DNA of 64,000 nt from Gemmatimonadota bacterium (GTDB lineage: Bacteria > Gemmatimonadota > Gemmatimonadetes > Longimicrobiales > Gaopeijiaceae). The translations under genes were made by a program, and so were the position numbers. The notes beneath the pieces were generated by a model, which worked only from the letters and a program-made list of their open reading frames with translations, was not told the origin of the DNA and made no database searches. Positions 16,712-26,025 of this stretch are shown in pieces. The DNA lies in NCBI GenBank assembly GCA_022571515.1, contig JACZXQ010000016.1, forward strand, positions 44,622 through 108,621, read 5' to 3'. The first letter of the stretch is position 1. Each line of letters starts with the position of its first letter.

Positions 16712-19150
16712 CTAGGGACTCTCAGGCGCCACCAGGGCCTGGAACCGGGGGTCGCCGTGCAGCGGCTCCCACCACCAGTCGTTGGCGATGTAGGACTTGC
16801 GCCCGGGCATCGCTTCGAGGAACCGGCCCAGCAGTGCCAGCGCCTCGTCGGGCTCGCCCAGCTGGATGCGCGTGTTCGCCTCGTAGTACGCGGCCCACGG
16901 GTCCTTCTCGACCTCCGGCCGGATGCGGTCAGCGATAGCCCTGGCGCTGTCCGCCAGTCCTGCACGGGCCAGGACCCCGGCCACCAGCATCTCCGCGTAT
17001 CGCCACTCTGTGAGGACCGACGCCAGGTGCCAGGCCGTGTCCACCGCGGGCGGAGTCCCGTCCCACCCGGCGAGGATCACCAGCTTGGTCGCCGGAAAGC
17101 TCGACAAGGCCGGATAGCGCCGGCGGCCCGCGTCGTTCCACTCCTCGGCTCGCTCGACCTCGCCCAGATCGAGCCACACCTGGGCGAGAACCTGTAGGAT
17201 GCCCTGCTCGGCGTTGATGAGGAACGGGTCCGCATCCAGTGCGTGCTGAGCTGCCAGCGAAGCCTCAGAAAAGCGTCCTCCCACGCGCAGCAGGTCCGCG
17301 AGGCCAATCCACGCTTTGACGCGTGAAGGATCTACGTCGACGGCGGTTCTGAAATCGACTTCGGCGGCGGCTCTCAGGCGGGCTACTTCGCGCTCGTCCG
17401 CAGCGATGGTGAGGAGCCAGCTGAGGTCGTTGAGCGCTTGGCCGCGCAACTCGAGCGCCTTGGGGTCCTCGGGGTGCTTATCCAGCACACGCTCGGCATG
17501 CTCCATGGCTTGCCTGAGCAAGGCTTCGTCGTAGCGGCTGCGGGATCCCGACATCCGGGCCGTCCGAAGCACCGCCCAGCCCCGTGCGAGCGGAGGCTCG
17601 GTCCACTGCGGATCAGCGGCTTCGGCTCGCCCAAGGAGGGAATCCGCTCTGGCAAGAAGTCGTTCGGCCGACACCCGGTCTCCTCGGCTCCAGCGCAGTG
17701 TGTCGGCGTCTTCCACGAGATGCGCGGCCTGCTGGACGAGCTGCCAAGCCTCATCACTGTCCGTTGCGCCCAGGGTCTCCTCGAGCTGCAGAATCCTGCC
17801 CAATTGCTGACCCAACAGCCGGGCTGCCTCTTGCACGATGTCGTCTCTGAGCGCGATGAGGTCCTCGCCGCTGCGCTCGATGCGCTCACTCATTAACTGT
17901 GTACCGGTCTCTCCGTCGATCAGGCGTATGGTCGCCACGAGGCGCTCACCCGATCGCTCGATGCTCCCCTCCACCAGGCTTCCCGTGCCGAGCAAGCGAG
18001 CGAGGCTGTCGAGTGGGATGTCCAGTTTGCGATAGGGTTTGACGCCGTTCCTGGACACGACCGAGAGCGGGTCGACCTTGCCGAGGGCGTAGATGAGCGA
18101 CTCGGTCACACCGTCCGCCAGATACCTCAGGTCGCCCCCTTCGCTGAGATCGTCGAAGTAGAGCACCGCAACGTGCGCGGGGTCCAGCGCCGCGGGCGGC
18201 GACCTGGCGCCGGCGAACCAGGCGCGCAGAGGAATCATCAGGGTGACCAGCGCCGCCGCTACCGCGGCGGTCACGAATAGGTTTCGCCGTCTGGTGCGCG
18301 CCTGCGGTGACGTAGCCTTCCGCACACCTTCGAGCGACTCGATGAAGGCTCGGGCCGTGGGTGGCCGGTCCGCGGGGTCCTTGGCGAGTACGCTCTCGAG
18401 AGCGGTATCCACCGCCTTCGGCACGTCGGGAACCCTTTTACGCACAGGCTCGGGCGTGGCGTTCAAATGACCCATCACGACGGCCCGAGCCGCGCCCACG
18501 AAGGGTGGCTCTCCGACAAGCAGTTCATACAGCACACACCCGAGCGAGTAAAGGTCGGAGCGGCCGTCGAGGTTCTTTTCGCCCATAGCCTGCTCAGGAC
18601 TCATGTAGGACGTCGATCCCAACGTGAAGCCTGTGGAGGTCAGGCGTTGGGCGACCGCGTCGTCCAACGCTCGCGCCACACCGAAGTCGGTGATGAGTGC
18701 GTGCCCCCCGGAGAGGAGGATGTTCGCCGGCTTGATGTCACGGTGGAGCACACCTTTGCCATGTGCATATTCGAGGCCTTCCGCCACATTCTTGGTAAGG
18801 CGGATCGCTTCCGCCGAAGGCAACGCTCCCTCGCGGTCCAGGCGGGTCCGAAGGGACTCACCTTCGATGTATGGCATGACGTAGTAGAGAAAGCCGTGGG
18901 CTTCCCCCGAGTCGTAGAGCGGTACGATGTGGGGATGGCTCAAGCGCGCGGCGATTTCGATTTCGCGAAGGAAGCGCTCCGGACCGACCGTGGCTGCGAG
19001 CTCGGGCATGAGCACTTTGACCGCGACTTGCCGACTGTGCTTCAGGTCCCTGGCGAGGTAGACCTGGGCCATGCCCCCTTCCTCCAACTGTCGCTCCAGT
19101 GCGTAACGCTGGACCAGGGCAGCTTGGAGGCGATCAAAGTCGATCGACAT
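16712..19150 (-). CDS. Membrane-anchored Ser/Thr protein kinase with TolB-like and TPR domains
   Basis: An 812-residue Hanks-type kinase. Residues 16-275 form the kinase domain: glycine loop EEGGMAQVYLARD, ATP lysine K45 in VAVKVL, catalytic D138 in HRDIKPANIL, metal-binding D155 in DFGVA, and SPE in place of APE. A single membrane helix lies near residues 290-308. The outside part begins with a TolB/FlgO-like domain (VAVLYFDDLSEGGDLRYLAD, DGVTESLIYAL) and continues as about ten TPR-like helices. This layout is very common in Gemmatimonadota and Acidobacteriota and suggests signal sensing across the membrane. The ATG at 19150 is used since the frame further upstream shows no kinase-like sequence. 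Confidence 0.93.
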   Translation of the reverse strand: MSIDFDRLQAALVQRYALERQLEEGGMAQVYLARDLKHSRQVAVKVLMPELAATVGPERFLREIEIAARLSHPHIVPLYDSGEAHGFLYYVMPYIEGESLRTRLDREGALPSAEAIRLTKNVAEGLEYAHGKGVLHRDIKPANILLSGGHALITDFGVARALDDAVAQRLTSTGFTLGSTSYMSPEQAMGEKNLDGRSDLYSLGCVLYELLVGEPPFVGAARAVVMGHLNATPEPVRKRVPDVPKAVDTALESVLAKDPADRPPTARAFIESLEGVRKATSPQARTRRRNLFVTAAVAAALVTLMIPLRAWFAGARSPPAALDPAHVAVLYFDDLSEGGDLRYLADGVTESLIYALGKVDPLSVVSRNGVKPYRKLDIPLDSLARLLGTGSLVEGSIERSGERLVATIRLIDGETGTQLMSERIERSGEDLIALRDDIVQEAARLLGQQLGRILQLEETLGATDSDEAWQLVQQAAHLVEDADTLRWSRGDRVSAERLLARADSLLGRAEAADPQWTEPPLARGWAVLRTARMSGSRSRYDEALLRQAMEHAERVLDKHPEDPKALELRGQALNDLSWLLTIAADEREVARLRAAAEVDFRTAVDVDPSRVKAWIGLADLLRVGGRFSEASLAAQHALDADPFLINAEQGILQVLAQVWLDLGEVERAEEWNDAGRRRYPALSSFPATKLVILAGWDGTPPAVDTAWHLASVLTEWRYAEMLVAGVLARAGLADSARAIADRIRPEVEKDPWAAYYEANTRIQLGEPDEALALLGRFLEAMPGRKSYIANDWWWEPLHGDPRFQALVAPESP

Positions 19151-19248
19151 GGGTTTTCTCGCGATAAGGCTCGGGCACGCGTGAAATCCAAGGAAACCTT
19201 GTGGGCAAGCGGTGTTTAGGCAAGAAAATATCGATAAGGCCTCGATCC

Positions 19249-19740
19249 CTATCCAGTCAGCATCGTCACCAGCTCGCCAAGCTCCTTGTCCCATCCACCG
19301 TCGTTCTGCTGTCGGCGGTCTTCCGTCTCGAAGCCGGTTTCCCTGAGCTCGAGGATGGTGCCTCCGCCCTCGCGGGGCGAAAGCGTCCACTCGACGGTGG
19401 TGGAGATGCCCTCTTCCACTTCCGTGCCGGGCTCGTGATTCCAGCTCCACACCAGCCGTTTGGGTGGGTTCACCTCATCCACGCGCACACTGTGGACGCC
19501 GTGGCCTTCCCAGTCGAAGTGCCCGCGCCCGCCCGGCCGTAGGTCCAGGTCGCAGCGGTCGCTGAACGCGTCGTAGTAGCTCTCCAGGAACGCCACCAGC
19601 TCCGCCCCGTCCGCCTCGGATACCGGTGCTTGCGGGAGGTCCGGTACCTGCGTCGCCGCGGGGCTCGGCACCACCAGAAGCATGAGGGTGGAGACAGCCG
19701 CGTTCCGCGCCGCCCTCCCCGGCCATTGGCGCATCTTCAT
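19249..19740 (-). CDS. Exported SRPBCC/AHSA1-type protein, apparently chimeric
   Basis: Residues 1-30 are a signal peptide. Residues 40-60 (DGAELVAFLESYYDAFSDR) look like the first helix of an exported SnoaL/NTF2-like protein. From about residue 62 the sequence switches to the middle and end of an AHSA1 domain: DLDLRPGGRGHFDWEGHG, VNPPKRLVWSWNHEPG, TTVEWTLSPREGGG and a final helix with GGWDKELGEL. The AHSA1 N-terminal strand and helix (the VWxALTxPExxxxW part) are missing. A recombination near 19550 joining two genes is the simplest reading. The gene starts inside the CoA-transferase stop (ATGA). Confidence 0.72.
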   Translation of the reverse strand: MKMRQWPGRAARNAAVSTLMLLVVPSPAATQVPDLPQAPVSEADGAELVAFLESYYDAFSDRCDLDLRPGGRGHFDWEGHGVHSVRVDEVNPPKRLVWSWNHEPGTEVEEGISTTVEWTLSPREGGGTILELRETGFETEDRRQQNDGGWDKELGELVTMLTG

Positions 19741-20915
19741 GGGATCTTCCTTTCGTGTGGATCCTTGCGGGCCGCTTCCAACTCAGCAAGAACCTCATGC
19801 GTGTGCTCGCCTGGACCGGGCGGATGGGCCCTGAAGGCAGCCTGCTCGCCGTTCCACGTGATCGGCATCGCCACGTCGCGGTAATCGTCGATGCGAGGGT
19901 GCTCCGCGGCGCGCAGCATGCCGGTCGCCGCCACCTGAGGATCGCCCACGACCTGCGCCACGTCTTGGATCGGAGCACACGGCACATTGTGCCGGTAAAG
20001 CAGCTCGAGAAGCTCGCCGGCTTCGAGGGCGCGCGTCTTGCCCGCAATCGATTCGAACAGGGCCGGCCGGTTCTCCACCCGTGAGGGGTTGTCGGCGAAT
20101 CGCTCGTCGTCCGCCAGCTCTTCGAGCCCGAGGGCCTCGGTCAGCCGCCTGAACGTAGTGTCGTTGCCGGCGTTGATCATGATGTGGCCGTCGGCGGTAG
20201 GGAACGCCTCGTAGGGTGCGATCATCGCGAGGCGCGAGCCCATCGGCCCGGGCACCTCACCCGTGGCCAGGTACCCGATCATGTGATAGCCCATCCACGT
20301 GAGGGCCGACCCCAGGAGCGAACTCTCCACGTGGCACCCGCGCCCCGTGGCGTCCCGATCCCGAAGTGCGGCGAGTACGCCGAGTGCCGCCCACATGCCC
20401 GTGCCCAAATCCACTACGGAACCGCCCACTCGGGTGGGCGGGCCGTCCGGCTGCCCGGTGACCGACATGATTCCGCCTGCCGCCTGCATGAGCGGGTCGT
20501 ACCCCGGCAGATGGCTGAGCGGCCCTTCCGATCCGTACGCGGTGACCGACACGTAGACCATGGCGGGCTCGAGCGCACTGACAGCCTCGTAGCCGAAACC
20601 CAACGCCTCGGCTCGGCCTGACCGGAAGGACTGCACGAACACATCCGCTCCGGCGATCAGCGCCCAAAGTGTATCGGCTCCCTCCGGGGACTTGAGGTTC
20701 AGCTGGATGCTGCGCTTGTTGCGGTTGGTGGTCAGAAACAGCGGGCTCTCACCTTCCCAGAACGGCGGACCCCAGGCCCGTGCCGAGTCGCCCGCGCCGG
20801 GCGGCTCGACCTTGATGACGTCCGCGCCCAAGTCGCCCAGAATCTGGGTGCAGAAAGGGCCGGCCAGGTTCTGTGTGACGTCGATGACACGCAGTCCTTC
20901 GAGGCAATGCATCAT
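19737..20915 (-). CDS. CaiB/BaiF-type (class III) CoA-transferase
   Basis: A 392-residue family III CoA transferase, which moves CoA between carboxylic acids through aspartyl anhydrides. It starts with LEGLRVIDVTQNLAGPFCTQ, followed by LGADVIKVEPPGAGDSAR, NRNKRSIQLNLKSPEG and the catalytic Asp in LPGYDPLMQAAGG. It then has GSRLAMIAPYEAFPTADG and the NVPCAPIQDVAQV region. Length and motifs are complete. Members serve carnitine, formyl/oxalyl, succinyl/hydroxy-acid and other CoA exchanges, and the substrate cannot be assigned here. It is coupled by overlap to the SRPBCC gene downstream. Confidence 0.93.
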   Translation of the reverse strand: MMHCLEGLRVIDVTQNLAGPFCTQILGDLGADVIKVEPPGAGDSARAWGPPFWEGESPLFLTTNRNKRSIQLNLKSPEGADTLWALIAGADVFVQSFRSGRAEALGFGYEAVSALEPAMVYVSVTAYGSEGPLSHLPGYDPLMQAAGGIMSVTGQPDGPPTRVGGSVVDLGTGMWAALGVLAALRDRDATGRGCHVESSLLGSALTWMGYHMIGYLATGEVPGPMGSRLAMIAPYEAFPTADGHIMINAGNDTTFRRLTEALGLEELADDERFADNPSRVENRPALFESIAGKTRALEAGELLELLYRHNVPCAPIQDVAQVVGDPQVAATGMLRAAEHPRIDDYRDVAMPITWNGEQAAFRAHPPGPGEHTHEVLAELEAARKDPHERKIP

Positions 20916-21080
20916 GGCGGCTGGCTTCGAGTGAATGGGATGACGATGCCGTAGCCTACGCGTTGTGCGTGTGAGGCGCGACGCCTTCTCGACCGCCTCG
21001 TGGCTCGCTGGGCCACCTTTGACCCCGAGGAAATCGCCGCGCCACAGGAGAAACCGTCATCGAACTTCTGACTCAGGACA

Positions 21081-22787
21081 TTAGTCGTAGATGGCGTTGA
21101 AGCGCTCCCGCTGCTCCGCGCTGCCCAGCGCAACGAGCGTCGAGCCCTCAACTAACCGCTGGTCGGGCGTCAGATTCGTGAGGATATGCCCGTCCTTTTG
21201 GACGCCGATCACGCTCAGGCCCGTGCGCGCGCCGATCCCCGCGTCGGCGAGCGTCTTGTCCGCGAGCGACGGAGGGAGCGGCACGTAGAAGAGATCAACG
21301 CCCTCGCCCAGCACGACGAGCTCCCGTCCCTGCACGATCGAGTAAACCGTCTGCACCCCTAAGGACGCGTAGCTCAAGACGAAGTCGGCTCCGGCGCGCT
21401 GGATGGCCTCGACGTTCCGCTCGTGCGTGACCCGGGTGAGGATACGCGCGTTGGGATTGAGCCGCCGGCAGTAAACCGTCAGGTAGACGTTCATCGCATC
21501 GTCGTGCGTCGTGAGCAGGACGCAGGGTGTCTCGGCGATCCCCGCTGCGTCGAGTACGCGCCGGTCTGCGGCGTCGCCCAGGAACAACCGGTCGGGAATG
21601 CTCGCGATTTTCGGCTCCAGTTCCGGGTTGCGTTCCACTATATGCACGGGGATCTTCCGCCGCTTGAGGGCCGCAGCGGCGGCCCGCCCCACCTTGCCGC
21701 CGCCGACGATGAGCACCGGATTCGGATTGGGGTCGTATATCACGAGTACTTCGTCCAGCGCGGAAATCTGCTCGGGTGTGCCGATCACGACCGGCACGCT
21801 GAGCGGCGAGAACTCGAAATCCGGCCGCGCAGGCAGGAACCGCCCACGCTCCCACACGCCGACGATCGTGGCCCCGGTAAACTCGCGCAACCGTGTGTCG
21901 CGGATGGTCCGGCCCTGGAACGGCGTGTCGTGCACCGGGAACTCGGCGAGCAGCAGGTCATGGAACTTGCCGATCACGTTGGCGTGCGTCGTCCCCGCGC
22001 TCACCCGGTTTGCGAGGTGCTCGCCGAGTTGGTGGATGAGCGGCAGCACGTGCGTGGCGCCGCTGAGCTCCAGCACGTCGATCGAGTCTTCCACTTCGGC
22101 CAGCGCGACGACGGGCACCGATTCGGACAGCTCGCGTACGGTGAGGACAATGTTGGAGTTGACCGTGTCCGATGCGTTGGCCAGGACGAGGCGAGCCCGT
22201 GCCGCTCCAGCGGCTCGGTAGGTCTCGACGGAGTCGATCTCGCCCATGAAGACCGGCACGCCGGCATCCTGCATGTGCATCGCAAGGTCGGCGTCGGGCT
22301 CGATCACATAGACCGGCACGTCCGCCAGTTGAAGGCGGCGGATGAGCCCGGGCGCAATGGGATCGTTGGCGCAAATCAGCACGTGACCCACGAGATCTTC
22401 CGGCACCGACTGGAGCGAGCGGATGCGGCCGCGGCTCCGCTGCTCGAGCCACGGCGCGTACACAACTCGGATGAAGAGGAACGGGAGGATGATGAGGAGC
22501 AGCACCATGCCGGTCAGCAGCACGAGGGTGGTGAACGCGCGGCCCAGGTCGCTCTGGAACGTGATATCACCGAAGCCGAGGGTGCTCATCACGGTGAGCG
22601 CCCAATAGACTCCCGTGAACCACGAGTGGTCCTGACCTTCCCACGCCATGATCGCGTGGAAAAGCCAGCCGAAGAGCAGCACGACCGTGACGAGGAGGAC
22701 CACGTATTTCACGAACGGCGCGAGCTGCCGGCGCAGTTTGGTTTCCCCCGTGAACAGCGTGGCCAGAAGAGAGCCGATGGTTTTCAT
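21081..22787 (-). CDS. Two-helix potassium channel with tandem TrkA-N/RCK domains
   Basis: A 568-residue channel. Two membrane helices (about residues 25-45 and 84-108) flank a pore loop with filter T69-L-G-F-G-D74, a variant of the usual TVGYGD. Two RCK modules follow: the first with VGHVLICANDPIAPGLIRRL, the second with the canonical nucleotide loop LIVGGGKVGRAAAAAL and LFLGDAADRRVLDAAG, each trailed by TrkA-C-like sequence. Such channels open on ligands such as Ca2+ or NAD(H) and conduct K+ across the inner membrane. The ATG at 22787 is set by the hydrophobic start; the longer frame upstream is antisense to the DUF2911 gene. Confidence 0.9.
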   Translation of the reverse strand: MKTIGSLLATLFTGETKLRRQLAPFVKYVVLLVTVVLLFGWLFHAIMAWEGQDHSWFTGVYWALTVMSTLGFGDITFQSDLGRAFTTLVLLTGMVLLLIILPFLFIRVVYAPWLEQRSRGRIRSLQSVPEDLVGHVLICANDPIAPGLIRRLQLADVPVYVIEPDADLAMHMQDAGVPVFMGEIDSVETYRAAGAARARLVLANASDTVNSNIVLTVRELSESVPVVALAEVEDSIDVLELSGATHVLPLIHQLGEHLANRVSAGTTHANVIGKFHDLLLAEFPVHDTPFQGRTIRDTRLREFTGATIVGVWERGRFLPARPDFEFSPLSVPVVIGTPEQISALDEVLVIYDPNPNPVLIVGGGKVGRAAAAALKRRKIPVHIVERNPELEPKIASIPDRLFLGDAADRRVLDAAGIAETPCVLLTTHDDAMNVYLTVYCRRLNPNARILTRVTHERNVEAIQRAGADFVLSYASLGVQTVYSIVQGRELVVLGEGVDLFYVPLPPSLADKTLADAGIGARTGLSVIGVQKDGHILTNLTPDQRLVEGSTLVALGSAEQRERFNAIYD

Positions 22788-22797
22788 GCAGGTATCG

Positions 22798-23412
22798 TCA
22801 CACCCCAGCGGCCGCGATCGGGATTCGCACCTCGGTCCGCTCCCAGGACAGCACCATGTGGACGCCGCCCTCCGCGGTCTCGAATGCGATCGTGAACTGA
22901 TCGACATCCGCCGGGAGGGAGCCCGAGGGAACCTCGACGACGAGCAGGTCGTCGCCTTCGTCGTAGCTCCGGGTGAACTGTCCGGTCTCGGCATCGAGCC
23001 GGCCGGTTCCGTCCATACCGAGCCCCGTGTTGAAGCGCACGGTCCAGTTCGACGCACCGGGAACCGTGAAGATGGAATAGGTGCCGGCCTCCAGGCGCTT
23101 CCCCGCGATGAGCACGGGCCGCGTCACGGTGATCTCGGTCGCTTCGTTGGCGCCGGTCCTCCAAAGCTCTCCGAACGGCACCAGGTACGTACCCCCGTCC
23201 GCCGGGTCACCGAACACGTCCCGGTCGCGCACATAGGGCCGGCCGTACGTCACCTTGACATACGCGTCGCCCACGAAGGTCTTGGCGATCCCGACTGGGG
23301 AGGGGCGCCGGGAGTCGTGGAGATCCTGCGCGGCGGCGCTCTCTGCGGAAAGCACGACCGCGGTCAGCGCGAGCAGGGCCGGCAGCGCGCCGGCACGAAA
23401 TGGGTACCTCAT
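22798..23412 (-). CDS. Exported DUF2911 protein
   Basis: A 204-residue protein with a signal peptide ending near ESAAAQ. The mature part has the DUF2911 pattern: VKVTYGRPYVRDRDVFGDPA, YLVPFGELWRTGANEATEIT, the beta strands around GKRLEAGTYSIFTVPG, and TVRFNTGLGM. Function of the family is unknown; members are secreted and frequent in Bacteroidota and Gemmatimonadota. It lies 10 bases ahead of the K+ channel gene on the same strand and could share its transcript. The 234 bases upstream (23413-23646) show nothing I can support. Confidence 0.88.
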   Translation of the reverse strand: MRYPFRAGALPALLALTAVVLSAESAAAQDLHDSRRPSPVGIAKTFVGDAYVKVTYGRPYVRDRDVFGDPADGGTYLVPFGELWRTGANEATEITVTRPVLIAGKRLEAGTYSIFTVPGASNWTVRFNTGLGMDGTGRLDAETGQFTRSYDEGDDLLVVEVPSGSLPADVDQFTIAFETAEGGVHMVLSWERTEVRIPIAAAGV

Positions 23413-23646
23413 GATGGGTCTCCAGTATGGATGAAAGGGAACAGATGGCTAAACATGAAGCCGCGGCTGCGTGAAGTCCGCCGATCGAACCGGAAGGCGG
23501 ACTCCTCGGCCTCCCCACGAACATCCCCGCGAGCCGGAGGCCATGGACCGCATCCTCTGCGCCAATCCTACGGTCGTCCGGCTGGTGTGGGAAGATTGGC
23601 CGAGCGAGCACCCATTACGGGTAGCGGGGACAGAGGTGAAGAGTGG

Positions 23647-24033
23647 CTAGATTCTCTCGTCGACCTGATCGCTGACTGCCCCCCACCGCCTCCACGCCCA
23701 TGTGTATACGGCCACGTTCAGGACCACCACCGCCATCCCCAGCAGGAGTTGTGTCGACCGTGCCAGCTCGCTCGGGTAGAGCACCGGCACAACGTAGTGC
23801 TCGATGAAGCCCGTCTCGTAGCCCGCCTCGCCCGCACGCAGCCGCAGCCAGATCTCCAGAGGTGTCAGTGGGCAGATCCACCCCGCGAACTCGATCGACG
23901 CTCCCCACACCGCGCACGGAACGTGCACCCAGGCCACGCGTCTCCACCACAGCGCCAGGAGCCCCCCAGCCACGACGAAGACGACGAACGAGAGGTGCAG
24001 CAGCACCACGAGATCGGCCAGGAAGCCCGTCAT
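23647..24033 (-). CDS. DUF2784 small membrane protein
   Basis: A 128-residue inner-membrane protein with four hydrophobic helices. The family signature is plain: LADLVVLLHLSFVVFVVAGG, WVHVPCAVWGASIEFAGWIC, CPLTPLEIWLR and GFIEHYVVPVLYP. The ATG at 24033 starts directly before helix 1. No function is known for the family. Confidence 0.86.
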   Translation of the reverse strand: MTGFLADLVVLLHLSFVVFVVAGGLLALWWRRVAWVHVPCAVWGASIEFAGWICPLTPLEIWLRLRAGEAGYETGFIEHYVVPVLYPSELARSTQLLLGMAVVVLNVAVYTWAWRRWGAVSDQVDERI

Positions 24034-24314
24034 CCGCTCACCAAGGGATAGGGATAAGGATCTCAAAGGCCCTTTCCGAGTCCGGCACCCCGCTCGAGCG
24101 AGCCGAGACACCCCGGGAACCTCCGCTTGCGACGCCGTTCCCAGGCCAAAGTGCCCGCTCGCGGCTCGCCCATGCAAGGACGCCATGAGCGGATGCGTGG
24201 ATGGGCAAGGGCAAGGGCTGCCGAACGGACCACGCATCCCCGCCCACACTCACTTCTCCCCACGCCGTTTCCTTTCCCGACGCTCAGCGGCTATTTGTGG
24301 ACGGGATCCACTCT

Positions 24315-24332
24315 AGTGTGCAGAACCACACT
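24315..24332 (+). promoter_or_regulatory. Small palindrome ahead of the glycerate kinase gene
   Basis: AGTGTG (24315-24320) and CACACT (24327-24332) form an inverted repeat with a 6-base spacer, 21 bases before the glycerate kinase ATG. It could be an operator or a small hairpin. The rest of the 320-base gap (24034-24353) has no coding pattern or structure that I can support. Confidence 0.22.
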
Positions 24333-24353
24333 TTATCGGACGGGCTCCCAGAG

Positions 24354-25469
24354 ATGCGCATCGTCGTTGCCATGGATTCCTTCAAGGGCAGCCTCACGGC
24401 GGCAGAAGCCTGTGAGGCTGTGGCCAGCGGCTTGGGGCGTGCGCTACCCGAAGCCGACTTGGTCCTCCGGCCGATGGCCGACGGTGGAGAGGGTACGGCG
24501 GCCACTGTGATGGCTGCCGTCGGGGGTGAGTGGGATTCTTGCCGAGTCACGGGCCCCCTACCGGGCAAGGAGGTCGACGCCGGCTTCGTGTGGCTGGCGG
24601 CCAGGGGTCCGGGCGCCCTGGTCGAGATGGCGGCCGCGAGTGGTCTCACCCTGCTGGACGCAGCGGAGCGCGACCCTTTGCGAACGACCACGTTTGGCAC
24701 GGGGGAGCTCCTTCGTGCGGCGGCCGAGCGGGGCGCCCGAGTGCTGTGGCTCGCCGTAGGAGGCAGTGCCACGGTGGACGGTGGAGTAGGGGCCGCGACG
24801 GCGCTCGGCTGGCGCTTCCTGGACCCGAGCGGCGCCGAGGTCGGGTTGGGCGGCGAGGCGCTATGCCGCATCCAGGACATCGTGCCTCCGGACGAGGTGG
24901 ACCTCCCCCCCATGGTCGTGCTGTGCGACGTGGACAACCCCCTGTTGGGCGAGCGCGGGGCCGCCCGGACCTTCGGGCCCCAAAAGGGCGCCGGTCCCGA
25001 TGCGGTCGAGCGGCTGGAAGAGGGACTGTGCAATCTGGTAGAGCGCGTTCGCTCGGTGCTCGGCCTGGACCTGCGGGGGCTGCAACGGGCCGGAGCGGCG
25101 GGCGGCTTGGCGGCGGGCGCCGTGGCCTTCATGGGCGCGAAGCTCGAATCGGGCGTGGACACCCTCACGGATGTGATCGGCTTGCCCGACGCGGTGGCCG
25201 GCGCCGACTGGGTCATCACGGGTGAGGGCCGCTTCGACCGACAGTCCCTCGCTGGCAAGGTGGTCTCGGGCGTGGCGCGGGTTGCGCGTGAGTCCGGCGC
25301 CTGTGTGGCGGTCCTGGCCGGAAGCGTGGCGCCCGAAGTCGAAGCCGGTTCACCCGGGATCGACGAGATCGAGGCCGCAACCCCGGCGGGCGTCGACCCT
25401 GGTGAGGCCATGGCACAGGGGGCAGATCTCCTCGCGGCGGCGGCTGCCCGACTTGCAGCGAGGCTCTGA
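24354..25469 (+). CDS. Glycerate 2-kinase (GarK/GlxK family)
   Basis: A 371-residue type I glycerate kinase that phosphorylates D-glycerate with ATP in the cytoplasm. Diagnostic segments are VVAMDSFKGSLTAAEACEA at the start, RPMADGGEGTAATV, GLTLLDAAERDPLRTTTFGT, WLAVGGSATVDGGVGAATAL, CDVDNPLLGERGAARTFGPQ, FGPQKGA and ITGEGRFDRQSLAGK. All conserved blocks are present. The ATG at 24354 is used because the motif beginning MRIVVAMDSFKGS is the family N-terminus. It is convergent with a cupin gene, with no spacer. Confidence 0.93.
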   Translation: MRIVVAMDSFKGSLTAAEACEAVASGLGRALPEADLVLRPMADGGEGTAATVMAAVGGEWDSCRVTGPLPGKEVDAGFVWLAARGPGALVEMAAASGLTLLDAAERDPLRTTTFGTGELLRAAAERGARVLWLAVGGSATVDGGVGAATALGWRFLDPSGAEVGLGGEALCRIQDIVPPDEVDLPPMVVLCDVDNPLLGERGAARTFGPQKGAGPDAVERLEEGLCNLVERVRSVLGLDLRGLQRAGAAGGLAAGAVAFMGAKLESGVDTLTDVIGLPDAVAGADWVITGEGRFDRQSLAGKVVSGVARVARESGACVAVLAGSVAPEVEAGSPGIDEIEAATPAGVDPGEAMAQGADLLAAAAARLAARL

Positions 25470-25829
25470 CTACTTCCCGTCCACCAACTCGATCTTGTCG
25501 GGCAGGTTGGGCACCACGCACAGGAACTCGAACGGCTCGTCCCCCTCGGCGCTGTACCAGTGCGGCACGCCCGCAGGGATGAACACCACGTCGTCCTTCT
25601 GCACCTCGATCACGTCGTCCCCGATGCCGATGCGCGCCCGGCCCCTCAGCACGTACTGCTCGTGCTCGACCGCATTGGTGTGGGCCGGCATGCCGCCACC
25701 CGGCTGCATGATGAAGCGCCGCATCGCGAAGTTGGGCGCCTCGTCCGGGCCGATCAGGACCTGGCGGGACGTGCCCTGCCCGGCGGCCACGGGCTCCGTA
25801 GGGACGTCGTTGGCGTGTTTGACCGGCAT
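25470..25829 (-). CDS. Cupin domain protein
   Basis: A 119-residue single-domain cupin. The first motif reads GGGMPAHTNAVEHEQYVLRG, supplying His, His and Glu ligands, and the second reads DDVVFIPAGVPHWYSAEG with its His. A mononuclear metal site is therefore likely intact. Proteins of this size act as dioxygenases, isomerases or sugar-binding sensors; none can be chosen here. It has no signal peptide. Its stop abuts the stop of the glycerate kinase gene. Confidence 0.88.
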   Translation of the reverse strand: MPVKHANDVPTEPVAAGQGTSRQVLIGPDEAPNFAMRRFIMQPGGGMPAHTNAVEHEQYVLRGRARIGIGDDVIEVQKDDVVFIPAGVPHWYSAEGDEPFEFLCVVPNLPDKIELVDGK

Positions 25830-26025
25830 GGTGCGCTGCTCCTGATGAATGTCGCGGTTCGACCACCAAGCTGTCGCGTGGAAGGTGGGTGGACAAGTGA
25901 CGCCAAGGCCCGCCGCGCGGAACCCCTCGAGCTCGAGCCTGGCGCTCTGGACCAGTTGGAGGCAGGCTCTAGCCCGTAGTTGCGCGCGATCGCCACTCTA
26001 CCCACCAACCCCAACCTGACCGGCC

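Noticed and set aside
23543..23650. 35-codon plus-strand frame between DUF2911 and DUF2784 genes
   Set aside because: The ribosome site is too close to the ATG, the frame overlaps the DUF2784 end, and no pattern supports coding.
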